This document shows, one piece after another, positions 25,013-33,289 of a DNA stretch of 64,000 nucleotides (the stretch's first letter is position 1; every line of letters begins with the position of its first letter). Origin of the DNA: Mesotoga sp. UBA6090 (GTDB taxonomy: Bacteria > Thermotogota > Thermotogae > Petrotogales > Kosmotogaceae); contig NZ_DIXC01000052.1 of assembly GCF_002435945.1 (NCBI RefSeq), positions 43,413 through 107,412 of the forward strand, in the 5' to 3' direction. The notes under the pieces are model-generated. The model was not told the origin of the DNA. It did no database searches and saw only the letters and a list, made by a program, of their open reading frames with translations. The position numbers and the translations under genes are program-made.

Positions 25013-25945
25013 ATGAAGAAAGCTATTCCTTACATATTTATTGCACCTGCAGCTGCGATAATCGGTTTCTTTTTTCTATATCCATTGATATACTCATTTG
25101 CCATCAGCCTGTTTGAGTGGGATCTATCACCCACCATGACCTTCGTTGGTTTCAGGAATTACGCTCAGATCTTGTCATCTGGCGAATTCTGGGACTCAAT
25201 GTTATACACCGCTTACTACATTCTTGGCGTTCTTCCTTTTTCGCTCCTTATCGGTTTTCTTTTCGCTAATCTTCTGAACGATTCGACTATGAAGGGAATC
25301 GGGTTCTTCAGAATGATCTATTTCCTTCCGGTTGTTACATCGCCTATTGCAGCCGGTATGGGATTCAGCTTTCTCTTTAGCACTGAACTCGGGTATGTTA
25401 ATCACATAATCGGGTCGTTTGGAGGGGAGTATGTGAACTGGTTGACGAACCCTGAGGGGATTGTTCAAATCCTGTTCAACTGGACTGGAATTCAGCTTCC
25501 GAAGGTATTGCAGGGTCCTAGCGTGGCGCTGTTCGTGATAATACTAATGGGGATCTGGCAGAATATTGGATACGCAATGGTCGTTTATCTTGCAGGCCTT
25601 CAGAATATCCCACCGACTTACTATGAAGCTGCCGCGCTGAGCGGGGCAAACAAGTTCCAGATGTTGAGAAAGATCACTGTACCTCTTCTTTCGCCGACCA
25701 CTTTCTTTCTGTTGATAATGTTCAGCATTAGTTCCTTTCAAGTCTTTGGTCCAATAATGGTCATGACTCCCGATGGAGGGCCGCTTAACACAACCTCGGT
25801 CGTTGTCTTTCGGCTTTATCGAGAGGCCTTCTCTTATTACAGGTTTGGTTACGCAGCAGCTATGGCCTTTGTTCTATTCCTATTCGTGATCTCTCTTACT
25901 GCCTTTCAGGTGAAAACTATCGAGAGGACGGTACATTATGACTAA
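25013..25945 (+). CDS. Sugar ABC transporter permease (MalF/UgpA-like)
   Basis: A 310-residue inner-membrane permease with six hydrophobic segments, opening with PYIFIAPAAAIIGFFFLYPLIYSF, the usual start of the CUT1 MalF type. The EAA loop YYEAAALSGANKFQMLRKITVPLL contacts the ATPase. I start at ATG 25013 behind AGGGG; a TTG/GTG-started extension from 24941 would add 24 non-hydrophobic residues. It is followed by its partner permease and a binding protein. No dedicated ATPase gene is present, as is common for CUT1 systems that share an MsmK-like ATPase. Confidence 0.9.
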   Translation: MKKAIPYIFIAPAAAIIGFFFLYPLIYSFAISLFEWDLSPTMTFVGFRNYAQILSSGEFWDSMLYTAYYILGVLPFSLLIGFLFANLLNDSTMKGIGFFRMIYFLPVVTSPIAAGMGFSFLFSTELGYVNHIIGSFGGEYVNWLTNPEGIVQILFNWTGIQLPKVLQGPSVALFVIILMGIWQNIGYAMVVYLAGLQNIPPTYYEAAALSGANKFQMLRKITVPLLSPTTFFLLIMFSISSFQVFGPIMVMTPDGGPLNTTSVVVFRLYREAFSYYRFGYAAAMAFVLFLFVISLTAFQVKTIERTVHYD

Positions 25946-26759
25946 AAGGATTGGGAGAGTTTTCAAGTACGCGATACTTATAGCCGGTGCCGTTGTGATG
26001 ATCTTTCCCTTTTTCTGGTCTTTCATGACATCCTTCAAGGATTTGAGAGAAATTCTCAGAGACCCCTTTTCTCTAATCCCAAGGGGATTTACTCTGAAAA
26101 ATTATGTCAGTGTCTTCACGAAGGTTCCATTCGCCAGATACCTTTTGAATAGCACAATTGTGGCGCTGGCTACTACTGTTTTGCAACTTGTGACGGCTTC
26201 TCTGGCAGCCTTTGCATTTGCCAGGATGAGATTCAGGGGCAGAGAAGTGATATTCTATGTCTTTCTGGCAACTATGATGATTCCCCAGCAAGTTGTGATG
26301 ATTCCTCAGTATCTCGTAGTAATGAGACTCAATATGGACAACTCCTATTTAGGGTTGATTTTGCCTCACGCGGCCACCGCAATTTCGATATTCTTTCTCA
26401 GGCAGTTCTTCTTGACAATTCCGAGAGATCTTGAGGACGCCGCCACGATCGATGGTTGCGGCCCGCTCAGGACTCTGTTCAATGTATTTCTTCCTTTGAC
26501 CAAGCCGGCCATAGCTACCATTGCCGTCTTCTCTTTTATGTGGTCGTGGAATAACTACTTCTGGCCTTTGCTTGTCATAAGTGAACCGGAAATGAGAACC
26601 GTCCAGCTAGGTCTGGCGATGTTCAAGTCAGAGGGTGGAATCCAGTGGGGGGAGTTTATGGCTGCGACAGTCGTAGCCACGCTACCGATCATGATTGCTT
26701 ATTTCGTTGCCCAGAAACAGTTTGTCAAGGGGATAACCCTTACGGGATTAAAAGGATAA
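25938..26759 (+). CDS. Sugar ABC transporter permease (MalG/UgpE-like)
   Basis: A 273-residue CUT1 partner permease with six hydrophobic helices. MIFPFFWSFMTSFKDLREIL is near the start, and the EAA loop (LEDAATIDGCGPLRTLFNVFLP) is near residues 170-192. It ends FVAQKQFVKGITLTGLKG, the usual MalG-type C-terminus. The ATG overlaps the upstream gene by eight bases. With its neighbours it forms an importer for an oligosaccharide or glycerol-phosphate-type substrate; the specificity cannot be read from the permeases. Confidence 0.91.
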   Translation: MTKRIGRVFKYAILIAGAVVMIFPFFWSFMTSFKDLREILRDPFSLIPRGFTLKNYVSVFTKVPFARYLLNSTIVALATTVLQLVTASLAAFAFARMRFRGREVIFYVFLATMMIPQQVVMIPQYLVVMRLNMDNSYLGLILPHAATAISIFFLRQFFLTIPRDLEDAATIDGCGPLRTLFNVFLPLTKPAIATIAVFSFMWSWNNYFWPLLVISEPEMRTVQLGLAMFKSEGGIQWGEFMAATVVATLPIMIAYFVAQKQFVKGITLTGLKG

Positions 26760-26775
26760 AGAAAAGGAGGAAAAG

Positions 26776-28020
26776 ATGAAAAGAATAACGACGGTACTTT
26801 TGCTGTTAATCCTGGCAGTTGCTGGCCTCGGGTCTGTAACTCTCACATTCTGGCATTCGATGTCGGATTATCAGAAGCCGATCATCGACAAGCTTGTTGC
26901 CGATTTCAACAAGGCTCACAAAGACATCACGGTAAGGGCTATATTTCAGGGATCCTACGATGATACTGTTACAAAGCTAAAGACGGCTCTGCTCACCGGA
27001 AAGGGTCCGGATGTTGCTCAGGTCAACATAGAGCACATTCAGATCTTTTCCAAGGATGGTTCCTTACAGGATCTTACTGATCTGATCGCCGGCGACTCTT
27101 CTTTGAGTGCGGAGGACTTTGTCGATAGTTTCTGGCAGGCGATAATTCGTGACGGCAAACCTTACGCTCTTCCCTTCAACATAAGTGCTCTTATGCTGTT
27201 TTACAACAAGGACCATTTCAGGGCAGCGGGGCTTGATCCAGACAGACCACCTCAAAACTGGGAGGAACTCGAGGAGTACGCCAGAAAACTCACAATAAGA
27301 AAATCTCTGGATTCCAGACCTTCTCAGTATGGCCTTTTATGGGGTGTAGACACCATGTTCTATCAGTTTGAGCCTCTTGTTTGGCAGAACGGTGGAGAGA
27401 TCTTCAATGAGCAAATGACCGAGTGTATTATTAATTCTCCCGAGGGAATCGAGGCTCTGGAAACGTGGAGGCGATGGTTTGTCGATGGTTTGTCTCCGGT
27501 AGACTTAACTATTGATGAAGGTATACAGTCCTTCACAATGGGGAGAATCTCGATGGGTCCGATGACAAGTGGAGGAATCCGGTACGCTCTCGAGAACATA
27601 CCCTGGAGTCTGGGAGTGGCCCCTCTTCCTGAAGGCAAGCAGAAAACCACGACACTTGGAGGAGGCTCTCTTGCCATTATGGCCGGACTCTCAGAAGAGA
27701 AGCGTCAGGCCGCCTGGACGTTCATCAAATGGATGGTTTCAGAGAAGAACACTTTGTTCTGGTACGAGGGAACGGGATACATGCCGGTTCTGAAGTCTGC
27801 AATGAGTTCTCTCGAGATACAGCTGATCTGGCAGCGTTTTCCGCAGTTAAAGGCTCCTATAGACTCGATAGAATTTGCCAGACCCAGGCCGGTTCACACA
27901 AATATCATTGAGATCAGGAATATTCTTTACAATGCTGTTGAGCAGGTAAGAAAAGGGGTTGCAGAGCCAAAACCGGCTTTCGATATTGCGGTGGCGAAAG
28001 TCAACGAGTTGCTCGAGTGA
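26776..28020 (+). CDS. Sugar ABC transporter substrate-binding protein
   Basis: A 414-residue extracytoplasmic solute-binding protein (family 1). It has an N-terminal signal peptide (KRITTVLLLLILAVAGLGS) without a lipobox cysteine, so it is probably periplasmic or released rather than lipid-anchored. The TLTFWHSMS start, FNKAHKDITVRAIFQGSYD, and late MAGLSEEKRQAAWTFIKWMVS blocks are typical. It starts at ATG behind AAGGAGGAAAAG. The Omp85-like gene follows nine bases later and is likely cotranscribed. Confidence 0.91.
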   Translation: MKRITTVLLLLILAVAGLGSVTLTFWHSMSDYQKPIIDKLVADFNKAHKDITVRAIFQGSYDDTVTKLKTALLTGKGPDVAQVNIEHIQIFSKDGSLQDLTDLIAGDSSLSAEDFVDSFWQAIIRDGKPYALPFNISALMLFYNKDHFRAAGLDPDRPPQNWEELEEYARKLTIRKSLDSRPSQYGLLWGVDTMFYQFEPLVWQNGGEIFNEQMTECIINSPEGIEALETWRRWFVDGLSPVDLTIDEGIQSFTMGRISMGPMTSGGIRYALENIPWSLGVAPLPEGKQKTTTLGGGSLAIMAGLSEEKRQAAWTFIKWMVSEKNTLFWYEGTGYMPVLKSAMSSLEIQLIWQRFPQLKAPIDSIEFARPRPVHTNIIEIRNILYNAVEQVRKGVAEPKPAFDIAVAKVNELLE

Positions 28021-28029
28021 GGTGATGAG

Positions 28030-29217
28030 ATGAAGCGAATACTTCTGTCGGTAATATTCATATTCTTTTCTTTGACGGTTTTTGCTAACAAAATCGTGGA
28101 AATTGAAGTAACAGGTGTTGAAAAGACAATTCCACAAGTGGTGATCAATATTTCCGGGCTCAAGATCGGTGAAGAACTGGATATCGAGAGAGTTTACAGG
28201 GCCAAGAGAAATCTGGAAGAGTGCGGTCTCTTTACAGATGTCTATCTTCAGCTTGGAGATGTCGGCGGCGATTACAAACTGGTGATTTCTGTTCAGGAGA
28301 GTTCTTCCTTCTATCCGTATTTTGGCGAGTATCTGACATTGGGAGCGGGAGATCGAAACCTTCTGGGTTCTGGGGTGAACGTCTATGGAGGGATCCGGTT
28401 TCTTAGGTTCACAGAGAAAAAGTTGCTTGGCTTTCTGCCCCAACCCGAGTTCTTCTGGGGAGGGCTGAGATTTGGCGCTAGCACCTTTAGCGTCCTTGGA
28501 ACAGGTATCAATCCCTTCGTTGAAGTGACTCTGTTTAAAGAGGTTCCGTGGCAAGCCGATACTATGCTTTCTTTGAATTCTGTAGATCTGGGTGCGACCT
28601 ATCCCTTTGGAGAGTATATTGCCGGAATTTCCTATACATACGAAAATGCGTCATTTGAGGCCACGCCTTCGAATAACTACTCGGTTTCGATACTTACTGG
28701 AGCCTTTTCTTTTGGCGACGAAGATAACTACCAGGAAAAAAGAGGAAACTTATTTGGAAAAACGACTCTCTCCTACGGATTTGGAGACGGAATAAATTAT
28801 CTTCAGCAGAAGGCATCGGTAAATTACTGGTACAGGATCATTGGAAGGATATATATCGAGAGTGCGACGAGAGCAGGCGTGACTTATTTCGGAGATGCGC
28901 CGGTAACCAGGCGTTTCTACCTGGGAGGAAGTACCGATCTAAAGGGCTGGAACCCCTATGCATTTAATCCCAGATTCTATGCGCTGGAAATACTTCAGGC
29001 AGGAGTCCCTCTTAATGAGAGCTTCGCTGTTGCTCCTTCCGATGATATGAGCACTTTCATTCCCAAGCTCTACTTGATGGCGGCCGCCGGTGACAACGCC
29101 ACTCTCGGTCTTTCGATAGGAATAGGTTTCGAGTGGAGAACACCACTGGGAGTTGGAGTGGAGCCTCAGGTGTTCTTCGGGGGAAATGGTTTCAAATTCT
29201 ACTTCGAACTCAGGTAA
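28030..29217 (+). CDS. BamA/TamA-like (Omp85 superfamily) outer-membrane barrel protein with one POTRA domain
   Basis: A 395-residue protein: signal peptide (about 1-19), one POTRA-like repeat (about 20-95, with TIPQVVINISGLKIGEELD and YRAKRNLEECGLFTDVYLQL), then a Gly/Tyr-rich region of alternating strands to the end. Near residue 297 GGSTDLKGW corresponds to the lid-loop VRGF/Y motif of Omp85 proteins, with Lys in place of Arg. The protein is about half the length of a true BamA, so an accessory role is more likely than general barrel assembly. It probably sits in the toga (outer membrane). Its place as last gene after a sugar ABC transporter is unusual. Confidence 0.8.
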   Translation: MKRILLSVIFIFFSLTVFANKIVEIEVTGVEKTIPQVVINISGLKIGEELDIERVYRAKRNLEECGLFTDVYLQLGDVGGDYKLVISVQESSSFYPYFGEYLTLGAGDRNLLGSGVNVYGGIRFLRFTEKKLLGFLPQPEFFWGGLRFGASTFSVLGTGINPFVEVTLFKEVPWQADTMLSLNSVDLGATYPFGEYIAGISYTYENASFEATPSNNYSVSILTGAFSFGDEDNYQEKRGNLFGKTTLSYGFGDGINYLQQKASVNYWYRIIGRIYIESATRAGVTYFGDAPVTRRFYLGGSTDLKGWNPYAFNPRFYALEILQAGVPLNESFAVAPSDDMSTFIPKLYLMAAAGDNATLGLSIGIGFEWRTPLGVGVEPQVFFGGNGFKFYFELR

Positions 29218-29273
29218 CTTCCTGACGGACTTTGCAACAAAATCAATCGCTCTTTCTCACCAGCGCACAACGA

Positions 29274-29306
29274 GAGAATCGGCCGGGAAAAGAACGGCCG
29301 GTTCTC
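29274..29306. terminator. Stem-loop between convergent operons
   Basis: GAGAATCGGCCG (29274-29285) pairs with CGGCCGGTTCTC (29295-29306) over 12 positions with one G-U. It lies between the convergent Omp85-like and nrdG genes. The T runs on either side are short, so termination is likely but weakly supported. Confidence 0.55.
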
Positions 29307-29325
29307 TTGTCACCTCATAATCCTT

Positions 29326-29988
29326 TCACTCTCTAACGGAAACGTTCTGCGCATATCCGGAGAGCAAGTCGGCGAATTCTCTTAAGACTGGACCGGGATA
29401 AGGTGGCGATTCGCAGAACCCGGTTACCGGTCTATACTGCTGAACTGAAACCAACGACGCTCCGATGCATATTCTCGCGAGCTCTTCGAAATCCTTTTCA
29501 GGAACGTAAGGTGGAAACATTGTGATCCTTATCTCATGACTGGAAAAACCCTTTGCCAATTCAATACTCTTCTGGATTTGCTTCAGATCCACAGTAGAGA
29601 ACGGCTCATAGTTCAAAGACTTGAGATCAACTGCGACATAGTCGATAATGTCCAGGAACTTCCTAAGAATATCTGAACTCCAGCCATTGGTATCGAGTTT
29701 AACCAGTACAGCCGGAAATTGCGCTTTCAGTCTTTGAACAAACGGGATCAGATCGTCTGCCCTGAGTGTTGGCTCTCCCCCGGTAATAACAACAGTATCT
29801 ATGAGAGCTGCTCTTTTGTCCAGGTATGTGAAGATCTCAGATTCGCCAACTTTCTCCTCTACCAATTTCTTCAGTTCAGGATTGTGGCAATAAGCACAGT
29901 CAAAATTACAGCTTGAGGTAAACAGTGTCAGGGCTACTTTGCCCGGATAGTCCACTAGGCTGACCCTCTCCATTCCTGCGAAATTCAT
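29326..29988 (-). CDS. nrdG: Anaerobic ribonucleotide reductase activating enzyme (radical SAM)
   Basis: A 220-residue radical-SAM protein. The [4Fe-4S] cysteines C27, C31 and C34 are in TSSCNFDCAYCHNPEL, and VVITGGEPTL is the SAM-binding GGE motif. It generates the glycyl radical on NrdD. The N-terminus MNFAGMERVSLVDYPGKVA matches the NrdG/PflA-like group, so the start is kept although it overlaps nrdD by 83 bases. Its position directly after nrdD fixes the partner. Confidence 0.9.
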   Translation of the reverse strand: MNFAGMERVSLVDYPGKVALTLFTSSCNFDCAYCHNPELKKLVEEKVGESEIFTYLDKRAALIDTVVITGGEPTLRADDLIPFVQRLKAQFPAVLVKLDTNGWSSDILRKFLDIIDYVAVDLKSLNYEPFSTVDLKQIQKSIELAKGFSSHEIRITMFPPYVPEKDFEELARICIGASLVSVQQYRPVTGFCESPPYPGPVLREFADLLSGYAQNVSVRE

Positions 29989-32059
29989 CTACTTTCTCTC
30001 TCCCAATTCTGTAAGTCTCTCTCGTCTTGAATTCTTCCTGTTTTCCGATGTTCCAGTTCTGTACTGGTCTGTAGTAGCCTGTAATCCTTGAATACACTTC
30101 GGTCGGCTTTCCGCATTCGGGACATGTGAACTGTTCACCTGTTATATATCCGTGGTTTTGACAGACTGAATAGGTAGGTGAAATCGTGAAGTACGGAATT
30201 CTGTAATTCTCGGCGATCTTTCTCACAAGCTGCCTGGTCGTTTTCCAGTCAGATATTCTCTCTCCAAGGAAGGCGTGAAATACTGTGCCTCCTGTATATT
30301 TCTGCTGTAGCTCCTCCTGAAGGTCTAGCGCGCTGAAAATATCCTTCGTGTAGTCCACTGGCAGATGGGAAGAGTTTGTGTAATACGGGTTGTCCTTTCC
30401 CGCAGTAAGTATTTGAGGAAATTTCTTTTTGTCCATCTTGGCGAGCCTGTAAGCCGTTGATTCGGCCGGTGTCGCCTCAAGGTTGTAGAGATGGTCGGTT
30501 GCCTCCTGATAGCCGATCATCTTGCTTCTCATGAAGTTCAGCACTCTCAATGCAAACTGATAGCCCTCTTCTTCGGCTATAGTCTTTCTGATCCAGCGGG
30601 CATTCATACTTGCTTCATTCATTCCTATCAAGCCAATCGTAGAAAAATGGTTATCGAAGTTCTTCAGATATCTCTTTGTGTATGGATAGAGGCCTTCACT
30701 GTTCAATTTCTCCACTACCGATCTCTTTATTTCAAGGCTTCTGCTCGACAGATCCATCATTTTCGAAAGTCTTCCGAAAAACTCTTCTTCACTCTTGCTG
30801 AGGTATGCGATTCTAGGAAGGTTTATTGTAACGACCCCTATGGAGCCCGTGAACTCATCCGAACCGAAGAGCCCGCCGCCTCTCCTTTTCAATTCGCGTT
30901 TGTCCAGCTGCAGCCTGCAACACATGCTCCTCACATCGTCAGGATCAAGGTCAGAGTTTATAAAGTTCTGGAAGTAGGGAGTTCCGTATTTACTGGTTAT
31001 CTCAAAGAGAAGCTCTGCATCCTCATTCTCCCAGTCAAAATCCTTGGTGATATTGTACGTCGGTATTGGATACTGGAAGCCTCGACCATTTGCATCTCCC
31101 TCGTCAAGAATCTCAAGGAAGGCGCGATTAATCATCTTCATTTCTTCCTGACAGTCCCCGTAAGTGAAGTCCATCGCTTCCCCTCCAACTATTGCCGGTT
31201 CATTCTTCAATTTGGCCGGGACAACCCAGTCGAGGGTAATATTCGTGAAGGGGGCCTGTGTTCCCCATCTAGAAGGCGTATTTACTCCGAATACAAAAGA
31301 CTGAATGTTCTGTTTGACTTCTTTGAGCGAAAGGTTGTCGATCTTCACAAAGGGTGCGAGATATGTATCGAATGAAGAGAATGCCTGAGCGCCGGCCCAT
31401 TCATTCTGAAGTATTCCAAGGAAGTTCACCATCTGATTCACAAGGGTAGAAAGGTGTTTTGCCGGTGATGACGACACCTTTCCCGTCACGCCTCCGAGAC
31501 CTTCTTCAATAAGCTGTTTGAGGCTCCATCCGGCACAGTATCCCGAAAGCATTGAGAGATCATGAATATGGAGGTCGCCTTCGCGGTGGGCGTTGCCTAT
31601 CTGTGGATCGTAGACCTCCCTAAGCCAGTAATTGGCGGTTACCGTACCGCTGTTGTGCAGAATTAGTCCCCCGATTGAGTATGTGACAGTAGAGTTCTCA
31701 TGTACCCGCCAGTCCAGCATATCAAGATAGCTGTTAACGGTCTTTGAGAAGTCGAGCATGGAAGAATCAAGCTCTCTGAGTTTCTCCCTGTGTCTTCTAT
31801 AAAGTATATATGCCTTGGCAGCATCGGCAAAGGCAAGGTTTTCAAGCGTTCTTTCTACCGAGTCCTGGATATCCTCTATGTCTACGAGATTGTCTGTGGT
31901 TTTTGGCTGAAAATCTGCTACGACCCTCAGTGCAACCCTCTCAAGGATGTCTTCGTTATAGTGGGTTTCGGTTGCCTCAAATGCTTTCTTCATGGCGTTG
32001 ATTATCTTCTCCAGTTCGAATTCGACTATTGACCCGTTTCTTTTCCTAACATTCAACAT
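29906..32059 (-). CDS. nrdD: Anaerobic ribonucleoside-triphosphate reductase (class III)
   Basis: A 717-residue glycyl-radical enzyme making dNTPs without oxygen. An ATP-cone opens the protein (MLNVRKRNGSIVEFELEKI). The catalytic barrel includes the SMCCRLQLDKRELKRRGGG and GSIGVVTINLPRIAYLS blocks. Near the C-terminus are the zinc-site cysteines (SVCQNHGYITGE and TCPECGKPTEV) and the glycyl radical G661 in RITGYYRPVQNWNIG. The last 27 residues beyond ETYRIGREK are encoded in the overlap with nrdG and look like an added tail. A plausible extended -10 (TGCTAAAAT) lies about 60 bases upstream. Confidence 0.94.
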   Translation of the reverse strand: MLNVRKRNGSIVEFELEKIINAMKKAFEATETHYNEDILERVALRVVADFQPKTTDNLVDIEDIQDSVERTLENLAFADAAKAYILYRRHREKLRELDSSMLDFSKTVNSYLDMLDWRVHENSTVTYSIGGLILHNSGTVTANYWLREVYDPQIGNAHREGDLHIHDLSMLSGYCAGWSLKQLIEEGLGGVTGKVSSSPAKHLSTLVNQMVNFLGILQNEWAGAQAFSSFDTYLAPFVKIDNLSLKEVKQNIQSFVFGVNTPSRWGTQAPFTNITLDWVVPAKLKNEPAIVGGEAMDFTYGDCQEEMKMINRAFLEILDEGDANGRGFQYPIPTYNITKDFDWENEDAELLFEITSKYGTPYFQNFINSDLDPDDVRSMCCRLQLDKRELKRRGGGLFGSDEFTGSIGVVTINLPRIAYLSKSEEEFFGRLSKMMDLSSRSLEIKRSVVEKLNSEGLYPYTKRYLKNFDNHFSTIGLIGMNEASMNARWIRKTIAEEEGYQFALRVLNFMRSKMIGYQEATDHLYNLEATPAESTAYRLAKMDKKKFPQILTAGKDNPYYTNSSHLPVDYTKDIFSALDLQEELQQKYTGGTVFHAFLGERISDWKTTRQLVRKIAENYRIPYFTISPTYSVCQNHGYITGEQFTCPECGKPTEVYSRITGYYRPVQNWNIGKQEEFKTRETYRIGREKVDEFRRNGEGQPSGLSGQSSPDTVYLKL

Positions 32060-32272
32060 ATCAATACCCCCATGAATAGGCTCAATAAATAGTGGACAAT
32101 GATGATTTTAGCACAATATATTGATAATTCCAAAGAAAACTGCTGTATCATAGCCCGAACAGAAAGACTCCTTCCAACAGAACAGAAGAGGTTAAAGCGG
32201 CCTCCAAATCCTTCCCGGAAGTACTTACGAGAGGAGGCGAAAAACGGAGCGTTTAAAAGAAGATCAAAAAGT

Positions 32273-32821
32273 TTACCTTTGAGGTCTCCTTATAAATCTA
32301 GGTACATTATTTGTACCGATTCTAGTTAACATTGCTACGAATGCCTCGGCCGTTGCCAATGCGTCTCCAAGAGCTCTATGACGAGATTCCGGGACTATCC
32401 CCAATCTTGCAAGCAGTATGTCTAGATTGTTTCTCCCATATCTGAAGACTGCTTTCGACATCTCTACGGTATCAATGTATGAGTTCTGGAGCCTGCCCAA
32501 TCCGGACTGTTGGCCGTAATAGTCGAGAAAGGAGAGATCGAAAGGGGCATTGTGAATCACGAGAGTGGCGTCTCCAAAAAAGGAAAAAAAGTCTTTGAGG
32601 ACATCTTTTACCGGCGGCTTTCCCTTAACGGTCAAGTTGCTAATTCCCGTCAGGGCTGTTATAGTGATTGGAATTATACACGCGGGGTCTATAAGTGAAT
32701 CATAGCAATCGTTCCTACAGACTTTCCAGTCGCGCACACGCACTCCCGCAACCTCGATCAGTCTCGCCCCTCGTTGTGGACTCATTCCTGTTGTCTCCGT
32801 GTCTAGAACGACAAATTCCAA
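32273..32821 (-). CDS. DnaQ-like 3'-5' exonuclease
   Basis: About 182 residues. ExoI motif FVVLDTETTGMSP is at the N-terminus, ExoII near 80-92 (TLVIHNAPFDLSFLD), and ExoIII is SRHRALGDALATAEAF, giving the DEDDh set. It resembles the proofreading or PolC-type exonuclease domain and may be a DNA polymerase III epsilon-like subunit or a separate RNA/DNA trimming enzyme. TTG 32821 behind GGAGGGGAGTCTT is chosen because the family starts at the FVVLD strand; a longer frame extends 57 codons upstream without support. A second DnaQ gene is at 49424. Confidence 0.82.
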   Translation of the reverse strand: MEFVVLDTETTGMSPQRGARLIEVAGVRVRDWKVCRNDCYDSLIDPACIIPITITALTGISNLTVKGKPPVKDVLKDFFSFFGDATLVIHNAPFDLSFLDYYGQQSGLGRLQNSYIDTVEMSKAVFRYGRNNLDILLARLGIVPESRHRALGDALATAEAFVAMLTRIGTNNVPRFIRRPQR

Positions 32822-32971
32822 AAGACTCCCCTCCCATCTGATTGTACAATGAAAGAAGTTTCTTCGGAAAGAGTCAGAGATCGTGTTTGTGAAGAATTGG
32901 GCAAATCTGTTAAGCCGCTTTTCCAGTCTAAAGGCATTACATAGAGTATAATTTTTATGAGGTGAACCACA

Positions 32972-33289
32972 ATGGATGACAAGGTAAATCAATCAGAAGA
33001 GGAAATAAAGGAACGCTATAGAAAGGCTATCGAATCAGCAGTTCAAAAAGCTCCGATCAGATCTGGAGAGAGACTGTATCTCACAGATCTCTGGGCTGTC
33101 ACCTCAATTCCTGAAGAGGTCATTGTAGAGACTCTTGCTTCTTCCGAATTGAAGCTGCCCGAAGGGGTATCCTGCATAGTCGACGATAGAAGGAAAAAGA
33201 AGAGGATTATTTATGGGAAACGAGAATCTAATGAAAAGAGTGGCGGTCCTAAGCAGCCCAGAATACGCAAGGTGCAGGGAGAAGATTAG
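32972..33289 (+). CDS. Hypothetical protein, 105 residues
   Basis: A charged, helical small protein with no family I recognise. It starts MDDKVNQSEEEIKERYRKA, has a middle region (SGERLYLTDLWAVTSIPEEVIVETLAS) that could be a small winged-helix or adaptor fold, and ends in a basic tail RRKKKRIIYGKRES. The ATG is behind GAGGTGAACCACA. The last 77 bases overlap the DUF362 gene in another frame, suggesting translational coupling. The strong ribosome binding site and codon use like its neighbours support a real gene. Confidence 0.6.
   Translation: MDDKVNQSEEEIKERYRKAIESAVQKAPIRSGERLYLTDLWAVTSIPEEVIVETLASSELKLPEGVSCIVDDRRKKKRIIYGKRESNEKSGGPKQPRIRKVQGED

Noticed and set aside
30491..31375. A 294-codon open frame on the plus strand inside nrdD
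   Set aside because: It is fully antisense to the clearly identified nrdD gene, has no recognisable domain and no ribosome binding site.
32060..32272. A gene in the gap upstream of nrdD
   Set aside because: The only frame (from 32099) lacks a ribosome binding site and any recognisable sequence; the region more likely holds the nrdD promoter.
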